A stretch of DNA of 64,000 nucleotides, taken from NCBI RefSeq assembly GCF_006483455.1, contig NZ_PPPU01000003.1:62001-126000 (forward strand), in the 5' to 3' direction. Shown in pieces: positions 18,510 through 26,334 of the stretch. The position numbers and the translations under genes are program-made. Position 1 is the stretch's first letter. Every line of letters starts with the position of its first letter. The DNA comes from Methylomonas koyamae. GTDB taxonomy: Bacteria; Pseudomonadota; Gammaproteobacteria; Methylococcales; Methylomonadaceae. Below the pieces are notes generated by a model. The model did no database searches, had not been told where the DNA came from, and saw only the letters and a program-made list of their open reading frames with translations.

Positions 18510-19253
18510 TTAAAGTCCGGGAGGATGGTCCAAATTAGTTTCAGTATAGAAAGTATTTTCCGTTGCCGCAGTTTGCTTTCGTTCCACTAGAAGTCCGTCT
18601 GCAATCGACAGGATTCGATCGAAAAGAGGAAGCATTCTGGTGTCGTGGGTCACAACCACTAGGACTGCGTTTTCGATTCGGGCTTGTTCCAGCAATAGTT
18701 CAACTACGGTTTTACCGGTATTCCAGTCAAGTGCGGCTGTAGGTTCGTCAGCCAGTACAATGGATGGTCGGTGCAATAACGCGCGGGCGATGGCTACGCG
18801 TTGGCGTTGTCCGCCGCTCAGTTGCGTCGGATATTTGTGCCGAAGAGGTTGAAGTTGCAGCCTATCGAGTAGTTTGTTCACGCGCTGGTCGATATCGGAG
18901 GGTTCCATGCCGGCATTGCGGCCGACAACGGATAGGTTATCTCCGATCGTTAAAAACGGTAACAGTTGAGCTTGTTGAAAAATAAACCCGAGTTTTTGTC
19001 GGCGAACTTCGGTCAAGCTGCTTTTGTCGGAAAAATTGACGGGGTTATTATCGACCAACAATTGGCCGGCGCTCGGTTCGAGCAGGCATCCCAGTATCGA
19101 TAGCAATGTTGTTTTGCCTGAGCCGGACGGGCCTATCAATACCGATGCTTCTCCTTGGGTGAATTCGAGATCGACACGCTTCAATACTTGTTCGACAAGA
19201 TCTCCGCTGCCGTAACTTTTGGTTATGCCCTGGCAAGCTAAAACGTTTTTCAT
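18510..19253 (-). CDS. ABC transporter ATP-binding protein (DevA/LolD-like)
   Basis: A 247-residue MacB/LolD/DevA-type ATPase. Walker A is GPSGSGKTTL, the Q-loop is FIFQQAQLLPFL, the signature is LSGGQRQRVAIARAL and Walker B with the catalytic Glu is IVLADEPTAALD; the H-loop is VVVTHD. It powers the exporter formed with the permease (one-base TGATG overlap) and the adaptor. The C-terminus beyond the core is short and polar. All catalytic elements are intact. Confidence 0.92.
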   Translation of the reverse strand: MKNVLACQGITKSYGSGDLVEQVLKRVDLEFTQGEASVLIGPSGSGKTTLLSILGCLLEPSAGQLLVDNNPVNFSDKSSLTEVRRQKLGFIFQQAQLLPFLTIGDNLSVVGRNAGMEPSDIDQRVNKLLDRLQLQPLRHKYPTQLSGGQRQRVAIARALLHRPSIVLADEPTAALDWNTGKTVVELLLEQARIENAVLVVVTHDTRMLPLFDRILSIADGLLVERKQTAATENTFYTETNLDHPPGL

Positions 19254-20386
19254 CAGTGAAACACCGATACTGGGTCCAATTTAAAGACTGCACGGATCGA
19301 GAACCAGGAGCCGGCTACGCAACATAGTAGTGAAAATAGGGTCAGGCACGCGGAGACCGCCGGCGTGGTTTCCAATGGAATTGGGCTCAGCGCTGTGAGT
19401 TTGCAGGCGACTAAGAACAGTAACGAGCCTAATATTATGCCCAGTCCGCCTAGGGTTATGCTTTGCGCGAGTATGATTTGTCTTAATGTTTTTTGGTGGA
19501 AGCCTAGAGCAAGTAGGGTTGCGTAATTGCCGATGTGGTCTTGCGTGATTGAAAACAAAGTTTGGCTCATAATGATGACGCCAACCAACAACCCAAGTGC
19601 TGCCGTTATGATGACGGTGATGCCTACTCCTGTTTCCAACATCCAATATTTAACCGAGCGAGCCGCAAATTGTTTTGTGGTCAACACCTCAACGTTAGAT
19701 AGTTCACTCGCGATTCGGTCGCGGATGACGGACGGGTCTTCTCCTGGTGCTATGCGCGCCAGGACGTATGTAATATCGTCTTCTTGATGGGCGGGGACGT
19801 AGCCGAGGGCGTTATCGATTGATGTAAACACAAACGGAGCGGCAGTAAAGGTGCGCACTCCTCTGGAGAAACCGCCAACGATTGCCCGCTTTCCTTCCAT
19901 CTCCGCTTCGTCTCCGATGTTATTCACACCCAGCGCGTTTTTTGACAGCTCGTCTATCAAAACGGTATCGGGCAAGTGCACGGATTCGATATCTCCAGAG
20001 GCGATATTCCAGGGGCCGCCGGCGTTGCTGGAATCAAGGCCAATAACTTCAACGGTGATACGTTTACCATCCGGATGTTGCCAGTTTATCCAAATCACTA
20101 GCATACCTTCAGCCCACTTAACGCCATCAACGCTACTGACTTGCTGGATTCGATGCCGAGGTATGGTAGTGCCGAAGTCGAAAGTGCGTGTGTTTTCTGC
20201 CATTACCCATACATCAGCCCCAGCATGTTCTATTATGGCACTGTTAGTATTTACCCAACCGACCAGCAGGCCGATTTGAGCGGCCGCCAAGAAGAATGCC
20301 AGTGCTATGCCGACCACCGTCATCGCAAAGCGTAGGCGTTTGTGAAGTAACATTTGGGTGGAAACTGGGAAAACTACCGAATTCAT
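19253..20386 (-). CDS. ABC transporter permease, DevC/FtsX-like
   Basis: A 377-residue permease with the MacB/FtsX-like plan: one TM near the N-terminus (LRFAMTVVGIALAFFLAAAQIGLLVGW), a large periplasmic domain (about residues 45-240), and three C-terminal TMs (VIITAALGLLVGVIIM, LAQSITLGGLGIILGSLLFLV, LTLFSLLCCVAGSWF). It has the HAGADVWVMAENTRTFDFGT stretch typical of the DevC branch. It is the first gene of the exporter operon and is divergent from the ThiF-nitroreductase genes across a 253-base gap. Confidence 0.87.
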   Translation of the reverse strand: MNSVVFPVSTQMLLHKRLRFAMTVVGIALAFFLAAAQIGLLVGWVNTNSAIIEHAGADVWVMAENTRTFDFGTTIPRHRIQQVSSVDGVKWAEGMLVIWINWQHPDGKRITVEVIGLDSSNAGGPWNIASGDIESVHLPDTVLIDELSKNALGVNNIGDEAEMEGKRAIVGGFSRGVRTFTAAPFVFTSIDNALGYVPAHQEDDITYVLARIAPGEDPSVIRDRIASELSNVEVLTTKQFAARSVKYWMLETGVGITVIITAALGLLVGVIIMSQTLFSITQDHIGNYATLLALGFHQKTLRQIILAQSITLGGLGIILGSLLFLVACKLTALSPIPLETTPAVSACLTLFSLLCCVAGSWFSIRAVFKLDPVSVFH

Positions 20387-20583
20387 CGTGGAATTGAATG
20401 ATTTTTACCGATTTGAGATTGGACTTCTGCCGTCTTTTAGCTGGGTATCGCAGAGGAAGAGGTTAGTAGTTTAGGGTGGCCAGTCTTCGGCTTGAGGTTT
20501 AGGTCCAGGGCATCGGTGTTGGGAGGATGACTATAGATACATTCATAATAGTAGCTGGCGCAAACAGCAGGCAAAAAAGCCTG

Positions 20584-20613
20584 TTGACAGTATAGCAAAA
20601 TACTTAGTACAAC
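20584..20613 (+). promoter_or_regulatory. Candidate sigma-70 promoter of the ThiF-nitroreductase genes
   Basis: TTGACA (20584-20589), an 18-base spacer and TACAAC (20608-20613) lie 27 bases upstream of the thiF-like ATG. A short hairpin, CAGGC-AAAAAA-GCCTG, lies immediately before and overlaps the -35 by the TTG. The boxes are plausible rather than strong. Confidence 0.4.
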
Positions 20614-20639
20614 CACCGACCTCTATCTGGAGCAGCCCC

Positions 20640-21509
20640 ATGACCGCATTCAATTTCGAACAGGCGTTTTCCCGCAATATCGGTTGGATCACGCAAGATG
20701 AACAGGCAAAACTTCGTGGCAAAAAAATAGCGATTGCGGGTTTGGGCGGCGTCGGAGGCAGTCATTTGCTTACGCTGACCCGCTTAGGTATCGGCAGCTT
20801 CCACATAGCGGACTTTGATAAATTTGAACTGGCCAATTTTAATCGTCAGGCAGGGGCGACAATGTCGCATCTAAATCAGCCCAAAGTTGACGTGATGGCA
20901 GACATGGCGCGCGATATCAATCCTGAGTTGACCATCGAAAAGTACTCGGACGGTGTTACTGCAAGCAATCTCGCCAATTTTTTTAGTGGGGTGGATTTAT
21001 ATGTTGATTCGCTCGATTTTTTCGCTTTCGAAGCCAGAGAGATGGTGTTTGCTTACTGTGCAGAGCATGGTATTCCTGCAGTCACGGCGGCTCCTTTAGG
21101 AATGGGGGTTGCGCTACTGAACTTTATGCCGAGCAAAATGACTTTTGAACAGTATTTTCAACTTAGAGGTAAGTCGCGAACGGAGAAAATTTTGCATTTC
21201 TTATTGGGATTGTCGCCCGCTATGTTGCAGAGAGGATATTTGATAGAGAGAGGTGCAGTCGATTTACTAAATAATCGTGGGCCTTCCACTCCAATGGCAT
21301 GCGAGTTGTGTGCCGGAGTCGTAGCGACTCAAGCTCTGAAAATTTTATTAGATCGAGGTAAGGTTATTGCCGCGCCGACAGGGTTGCATTTCGACGCTTA
21401 CCGTAACAAGTTGGTTAAGACTTGGCGGCCGGGCGGAAACAACAATCCGATCCAGAAGGTAGGTATTCTGCTGGCTAAGCAGCAGTTTATTAAGATGATT
21501 CAGGAATAG
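20640..21509 (+). CDS. ThiF/E1-like adenylyltransferase
   Basis: A 289-residue E1-superfamily protein. The nucleotide-binding GLGGVGGSHLL is near residues 35-45, the DFDKFELANFNRQ motif gives the acidic and Arg residues that bind ATP and Mg, and CELCAG at about residue 221 resembles half of the zinc-binding motif; a second CxxC is not seen. Such enzymes adenylate the C-terminus of a small protein or a carboxylate or tRNA. No ubiquitin-like or sulfur-carrier gene is next to it. It is followed after 35 bases by a nitroreductase-like gene. The same two domains are fused in the mycobacterial Rv1355c family, so the pair probably works together. The substrate is unknown. Confidence 0.83.
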   Translation: MTAFNFEQAFSRNIGWITQDEQAKLRGKKIAIAGLGGVGGSHLLTLTRLGIGSFHIADFDKFELANFNRQAGATMSHLNQPKVDVMADMARDINPELTIEKYSDGVTASNLANFFSGVDLYVDSLDFFAFEAREMVFAYCAEHGIPAVTAAPLGMGVALLNFMPSKMTFEQYFQLRGKSRTEKILHFLLGLSPAMLQRGYLIERGAVDLLNNRGPSTPMACELCAGVVATQALKILLDRGKVIAAPTGLHFDAYRNKLVKTWRPGGNNNPIQKVGILLAKQQFIKMIQE

Positions 21510-21544
21510 GATTTCTTCCTCGTCATTGATTGGCCAAAACTAAA

Positions 21545-22615
21545 ATGGAAAAGACAACAATAGAAAAAATATTGGATGCCGCCATTCGGGCGCCATCGGG
21601 AGACAACTCGCAGCCGTGGCGTTTTGATGTTACGGACGATTGCTCGAGCATACTTCTTTATAATCTTCCTGAAAAGGATGACTCTTATTATAATTATCAA
21701 CAGGTCGCGTCTTATATTGCGCATGGCGCAGTAATAGAAAACATTAGTGTAGCGGCGCGACATTTAGGCTTTTCTATTAACGTCGAGTTGTTTCCAAACT
21801 CGAGCAACATTCATCAGGTTGCAGTTATTAATTTTAGGGGTGAAGAAAATTTTCCCGTTCTAGAGCCGCTTTATGAATCCATCTTCAAGCGGTCGACTAA
21901 CCGATTTAGATATCAATCGGCTAAATCGACTATTTATGACTTAAAGTTATTGGTAGAGTCAGTGAATGCAATTCCAGGTGTTGTTAGTCATTTTGTAACG
22001 GAGCCGAATATTATAAATAAATTGGCGAAAGCGTTTATGATAAATGATAGTTTGGTTTTCGAGAGTCAAGCTATACATGGCTTTCTATTTAGACAAATAC
22101 GCTGGAATCGAGAGCAAAGCATCAATTCCGGAGATGGTATGACATTGGATGTTTTAGGTTTGAGTTGGCCCGAGAAACTATTATTTCCAATGTTGCGCTT
22201 TTGGCAGTTTGTGAAATTGGCCAATTATTTCGGATTGTCACGAGTGGTTGGTCTTAAGTGTTGGTACAACTTTCGTAATGTACCCATCGTTGGTATGTTG
22301 TGCGTGGAAAGAACTGATAGAGTTGGATTTATTCAAGCAGGCCGAGCCATGCAGCGAGTTTGGCTGGAGGCCACTAGACAGGGATTGGATTTTCAGCCAC
22401 TTGTCGGCTTGCCTTTGCTTTTTTATCGTGGGAAGGTTGCGGATCTGTCAGCTTTTCCTGAAAAACGTCAGAAGCAGCTTTTTCAGGCTGAGGCAAGACT
22501 AAGGGAATTGCTCAACGTAGGTGCCTCTGAAGAATTAGTAATCGGTTTTAGAATCGGTAAAACTTTGCGGGCAGGGGGGGCAACCCTGAGAAAGTCCGTT
22601 TCCATTCAATCTTAA
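21545..22615 (+). CDS. Nitroreductase-like FMN protein paired with ThiF
   Basis: A 356-residue member of the nitroreductase superfamily. The N-terminal FMN-binding signature RAPSGDNSQPWRF lies near residues 14-26, and the middle and C-terminal parts (GRAMQRVWLEATRQGLDFQPL) fit the second FMN-facing half. At about 350 residues it is longer than simple nitroreductases (200-220), as in the Rv1355c-type and SagB-like branches. The ATG at 21545 is chosen; a TTG at 21530 is an alternative and neither has a good ribosome site, so coupling to the ThiF gene is likely. It may oxidise or reduce whatever the ThiF partner activates; that is inference. Confidence 0.78.
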   Translation: MEKTTIEKILDAAIRAPSGDNSQPWRFDVTDDCSSILLYNLPEKDDSYYNYQQVASYIAHGAVIENISVAARHLGFSINVELFPNSSNIHQVAVINFRGEENFPVLEPLYESIFKRSTNRFRYQSAKSTIYDLKLLVESVNAIPGVVSHFVTEPNIINKLAKAFMINDSLVFESQAIHGFLFRQIRWNREQSINSGDGMTLDVLGLSWPEKLLFPMLRFWQFVKLANYFGLSRVVGLKCWYNFRNVPIVGMLCVERTDRVGFIQAGRAMQRVWLEATRQGLDFQPLVGLPLLFYRGKVADLSAFPEKRQKQLFQAEARLRELLNVGASEELVIGFRIGKTLRAGGATLRKSVSIQS

Positions 22616-22989
22616 TTGACTTATTGACGTCTCTGTGTTCGGGAAAGAACCCTGAGCAGTCGCATCTGGTGCGTGGTTATGTGAACCCGACAATGCATAA
22701 AGAGTTGCTGTTCGGGGCAAATCTAATTCGAGGGTCGGCCGGTCGTGCCTTAGAACTCGGATTGTGAGCCATGTTTCAGAGCTGAGTTGCTAGTGATTGG
22801 TCATTGATCAGATCGGCATTATGGCGGGTGGCGCAAGCCGGTTAATCGAGTTTTATCGTTAAAATTCAAGTTGTCGATTGCAATAGTATCTGTGCAAAAC
22901 TTGGTATTCTCAGACTTGTCTTAGTTCCCACTCGCGATGGGAGTATATGAATTCTCTTTCTATCTATAAATCCTGCCCAGGAGGGTGTC
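22616..22989. other. 374-base intergenic region before the TPR gene
   Basis: No gene is supported here. It presumably carries the promoter of the TPR protein gene. No sigma-54 motif with the right GG-N10-GC spacing and no convincing sigma-70 pair was found. Nothing repeats. Confidence 0.5.
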
Positions 22990-24594
22990 GTGTTACGAAA
23001 AAAAAATAGTGATTATTGTTCTAATGGGTTTGCAGTAGCGTTATTGACATATGGTTTTTCTATTTCTCAGGCGTGGGCTTTGTCTGTTTATCCCGAGCAA
23101 AAGAACGACCCCGTTATCGAGCAAGGCTTGGGGTTGGATGGATTAGGCTTTGGTCAAGTGCCGGAGCAGGATTATTACCGTAATACTCCCGGAGTTTTCC
23201 TTCCAGATAAGAGTGAACTAGTCAAGCAATTCTACCATAGCGGTTTAAAGCATTTGCAAGAAGGGCGCAAAGAGGAAGGTGTAAAGGATTTAGAAAAGGC
23301 CTGGAGACTGGCGCCAAATCAAATACCAACGGCCGTTGTTTTATCCAATATTTATCTTAAGGATAAAAAAGTAGAAAGTTCGCTCGATATTGCTAAAAAG
23401 CTTCAGCAAGCCCAGCCGGACGTTCCTCACGGTTTTATTATCGAGGGTTTTTCTTACCAAACTTTGGGGGACGATAAAAAGGCTATAGCCGCTTTTGAAA
23501 AAGCTCTGGGTTTAACTAAGGGTGAGCCGTCAGCATCTGCGGCGTTAGCTGAATATGCGTTGCGTGGGAAGGATTCGCAGCGTGCTCGGTCGCTGTATTT
23601 GGATGTTTTGAAATATAATCCCGGACATATTCGAACTTTATTTTTGCTCGCGGGGTTGGATAAAAATTCCGGGGATACCAAGGAGGTCGAGGCTTTGGTT
23701 GCCGATGCCCTGAGCAAGGCGGCCGATGATCTTCAAACTCATAATCAGTTCGCTCAAATTTACGAAGTTCTTCGAAACTATCCGCAAGGGATTGGCGAGC
23801 TTGACAAAGCGCTTAAAATTCAACCGGATGACGGCTATACGCTGTTTGCTAAAGCTCGACTATTGGCTTCCGACCGACAGTTTGATGCGGCGCGAGACAT
23901 TTTGAGCACGTTGTCGGCTAAGTATCCCAAGTCTGCGAACTCCCGTCAATTAGAGGCGCGTATAGCTTTGGAGCAAAATAAGCCGGATGAAGCCGTGGCT
24001 TTGTTTCAAGAGGCATTAAAGCTAAACGACAATACGCCACTCGCAATTGAATTGGCTGTTGCTCTGATGCGGGCTGGTAAGACTGATGCAGCGCTAGAGG
24101 TGTTCCGAAGCCGCATCAATAGCGAGCCGACCAATATAAGTTTGCGGGCTCTTTACGCAGAACAATTGCGCAGAAATAAAGCCTTTGATGAGGCCTTGCT
24201 GCAATATGAGGAAATTATTAGACAAAATCCCGATAACATTGCCGTGCATAACAATATGGCGTGGATGTTAGGTCAAAAAGGTGATATCGATTCGGGCCTG
24301 CGTCACGCTAAGCTCGCCTACGAAAAAGCACCTAAAGATCCTAACATTGCCGACACATACGCTGAGCTATTGTTAAAAAAAGGCGCATTTGTCCAAGCAG
24401 AACCGATTTTGCTTAAAGCTTACGAAGCATTACCGAACAGCAATAGCGTTCGTTTGCATCTGTCGGAAGCTTACTTACGGTTGAACAAGCGCGATCAAGC
24501 CAAAAAACTCCTGACCGAATTGCTGGCTCAAAAAGGTGATTTTGACGAACGCCCGCAAGCTGAAGCGTTATTGAAGACGCTCGCGGCAAATTGA
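22990..24594 (+). CDS. Secreted TPR-repeat protein of the exopolysaccharide region
   Basis: A 534-residue protein with an N-terminal signal peptide (about residues 1-31, ending SQAWA) and about eleven tetratricopeptide repeats from residue 75 to the end (for example AIAAFEKALGLTKGEPSASA and EALLQYEEIIRQNPDNIAVH). It should be a periplasmic or envelope scaffold. TPR proteins of this kind (PrsT-like, but that family is longer) are regular partners of exosortase/polysaccharide systems. The start is a GTG, fixed by AGGAGG five bases upstream. Seventeen bases separate it from the acyltransferase gene, so the two form an operon. Confidence 0.82.
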   Translation: MLRKKNSDYCSNGFAVALLTYGFSISQAWALSVYPEQKNDPVIEQGLGLDGLGFGQVPEQDYYRNTPGVFLPDKSELVKQFYHSGLKHLQEGRKEEGVKDLEKAWRLAPNQIPTAVVLSNIYLKDKKVESSLDIAKKLQQAQPDVPHGFIIEGFSYQTLGDDKKAIAAFEKALGLTKGEPSASAALAEYALRGKDSQRARSLYLDVLKYNPGHIRTLFLLAGLDKNSGDTKEVEALVADALSKAADDLQTHNQFAQIYEVLRNYPQGIGELDKALKIQPDDGYTLFAKARLLASDRQFDAARDILSTLSAKYPKSANSRQLEARIALEQNKPDEAVALFQEALKLNDNTPLAIELAVALMRAGKTDAALEVFRSRINSEPTNISLRALYAEQLRRNKAFDEALLQYEEIIRQNPDNIAVHNNMAWMLGQKGDIDSGLRHAKLAYEKAPKDPNIADTYAELLLKKGAFVQAEPILLKAYEALPNSNSVRLHLSEAYLRLNKRDQAKKLLTELLAQKGDFDERPQAEALLKTLAAN

Positions 24595-24610
24595 TTCTAG
24601 GTGACCAGTT

Positions 24611-25273
24611 ATGAAGACCCATCCCGTCGATTTTATCTTGTCAGGGTTTTTTACAATCTTGATTTTCTGCCTGAGTTTGTTTCCGGTGTCGGTTTTGAGT
24701 GGGATTGTTACCGTACCTGCTTTTGGCGATTATCATGTCGTGATCGATTCGCTATTGCTTCTTTTGCTTTATGGGTTGTGGTCGGCAGCGATTCTCAGGT
24801 TAATGATGGTGTTCAAGCCGTTTTCGCCTGGAGAATACGCTATGGATGATCGCTTGTTCACTTACTGGAAATTATTTACGGTGATTTACGAGTTTGGCAA
24901 AGGGGCTTTGTTGCCTTTCACAACGGTGTTCGCAAAACCGCTTGTGGCCAAGTTATTCGGCGCAACAATAGGGCGGGATATCGCCCTGGGCGGGCATCTG
25001 GTCGATCCGCAGCTGATTCAGATTGGGGATGAAGCCGTTATTGGTCACGATTCAGTTATTACGGCACACACGATAAACAGCGGCACCATCGTGCTCAAAC
25101 CTGTGATTATCGGTGCCAGAGCGACGATTGGCGTCCACGCGGTGTTAATGTCTGGCGTAAATGTGGGAGAGGGGGCGATTGTAGCGGCTGGTTCCGTGGT
25201 GCCGCCGGATACCAGCATTCCTGCAAACGAACTCTGGGGCGGTATTCCGGTAAAAAAAATCAAATCGTTGTAG
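24611..25273 (+). CDS. Membrane-anchored left-handed beta-helix acyltransferase
   Basis: A 220-residue protein with two N-terminal TMs (about residues 8-33 and 42-66) and a hexapeptide-repeat beta-helix (about residues 110-215: GATIGRDIALGG, IQIGDEAVIGHDS, VIIGARATIGVHAVLMSGV, VNVGEGAIVAAGSVV). The FSPGEYAMDD segment between the two parts resembles membrane-bound acyltransferases of the Pls/PosA type that end some non-ribosomal peptide synthetases. It probably transfers an acyl or acetyl group from CoA to a sugar or lipid intermediate at the membrane. It is cotranscribed with the TPR gene. Confidence 0.78.
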   Translation: MKTHPVDFILSGFFTILIFCLSLFPVSVLSGIVTVPAFGDYHVVIDSLLLLLLYGLWSAAILRLMMVFKPFSPGEYAMDDRLFTYWKLFTVIYEFGKGALLPFTTVFAKPLVAKLFGATIGRDIALGGHLVDPQLIQIGDEAVIGHDSVITAHTINSGTIVLKPVIIGARATIGVHAVLMSGVNVGEGAIVAAGSVVPPDTSIPANELWGGIPVKKIKSL

Positions 25274-25356
25274 TTGGGTGTCGCGAAATTTTACAGTTGT
25301 TCGTTTTTATCGGTTCTGTGTTTTTCAACTATTTGAAAATGTTATATAAATTATTT

Positions 25357-25372
25357 TGGCATTCATATTGCT
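25357..25372 (+). promoter_or_regulatory. Sigma-54 promoter of the PEP-CTERM gene
   Basis: TGGCATTCATATTGCT has the -24 GG (25358-25359) and -12 GC (25370-25371) at exactly the required spacing, and TGGCA and TTGCT match the consensus. It is 55 bases upstream of the ATG at 25428, giving a leader of about 45 bases. In other bacteria PEP-CTERM genes are driven by RpoN with the PrsK-PrsR two-component system, which supports the call. Confidence 0.75.
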
Positions 25373-25427
25373 TTGTTATGGCATCACCGAGTGATACCTG
25401 TTTAACCTAAAAATTTGGAGCAATGTC

Positions 25428-26234
25428 ATGTTTAACAAAATGAAAGTTATCGGCGGAGCCTCTTTGTTGGCTCTAAGCTTTGGCGCTAACGCGGCACCTG
25501 TTGATTTGTTTTCGACTAATCAAGGCGCATATGTAGATAACACCAAAGACGGTACCGATACCGGCACTATTATTAATTCCGGTCCTGGCGGCTCTGTTGG
25601 TGCTGCTGATCCTACCATCTTGGGCGGCAACCGGGATTTGTACGTTAGTAAAATCTCAGATAACAACGGAGATCAAGCTACCCGTACAGCTACTGCTTCT
25701 GTATCCGGTGGCGTGTTTGACTTTAGTACTTCTACCGGTACTACCGGCCGCGCTCAAATTCAATGGGACGGCGCAGAAGCTACCAACGCGATCGATCATA
25801 CTGGCTTGGGTGGTCTGGACTTGACCTTTGGCGGTACTCAAAACGCATTTTCTATCGGCGTGGTTTTTTCTGATGCTGGCTTCAATTTCAAGATCACAGC
25901 ATATACCGATGCAACTAACTATACGGAAGTGACGATTACTTCCAATGCGCATGATGTTCCAGCTACGACTTCGATTCCTTTTTCTGCGTTTCTGTTGGGT
26001 TCCGGTAGCTACCTGGGCGGTACTGTTGTAGTTAACCAAGTCGGAGCAGGTGGTGATTTAACTAAATTGGGCGCGTTGGTTGTCGATATCGATCAATTGG
26101 GTCTGAAAACCTCTTTGGATTTGACTTTGGATCAAGTAACTACCGTTCCAGAACCTTCTGTATTGGGTTTGATGGGTATCGGTTTACTGGCTGCTGGCTA
26201 CTCTCGCGGCAAAAAAGCTAAATTGGCTGTTTAA
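25428..26234 (+). CDS. PEP-CTERM sorting domain protein
   Basis: A 268-residue exported protein. A signal peptide (about residues 1-22, ending GANA) precedes a Thr/Gly/Asp-rich, low-Cys body without a recognised domain. The C-terminus is a complete PEP-CTERM tag: VPEPSVLGLMGIGLLAAGYS followed by a basic end, RGKKAK. Exosortase (XrtA) should cleave it at the PEP motif and attach or release it at the cell surface in concert with polysaccharide secretion. It has its own sigma-54 promoter and terminator, so it is a separately controlled, probably abundant, surface protein. No exosortase gene is in the window. Confidence 0.9.
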   Translation: MFNKMKVIGGASLLALSFGANAAPVDLFSTNQGAYVDNTKDGTDTGTIINSGPGGSVGAADPTILGGNRDLYVSKISDNNGDQATRTATASVSGGVFDFSTSTGTTGRAQIQWDGAEATNAIDHTGLGGLDLTFGGTQNAFSIGVVFSDAGFNFKITAYTDATNYTEVTITSNAHDVPATTSIPFSAFLLGSGSYLGGTVVVNQVGAGGDLTKLGALVVDIDQLGLKTSLDLTLDQVTTVPEPSVLGLMGIGLLAAGYSRGKKAKLAV

Positions 26235-26262
26235 GTTTTAGCTTAGCTGATTTAACATTGAG

Positions 26263-26295
26263 GCGGTGTCTTCCTCTGGGAGACGCCGCTTTTTT
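26263..26295 (+). terminator. Rho-independent terminator of the PEP-CTERM gene
   Basis: A 9-bp stem with one G-U pair, GCGGTGTCT (26263-26271) with AGACGCCGC (26281-26289), 9-base loop, followed by TTTTTT (26290-26295). It lies 29 bases after the stop. Confidence 0.9.
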
Positions 26296-26334
26296 ATGCC
26301 TTGAGTTTTCTGGAACGGATCAATATTTCTAGCA

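Noticed and set aside
21500-21763. An 87-codon minus-strand frame opposite the start of the nitroreductase gene, considered as a possible precursor peptide.
   Set aside because: It is antisense to the FMN-binding signature RAPSGDNSQPW and has a basic, shadow-like composition with no leader-core pattern.
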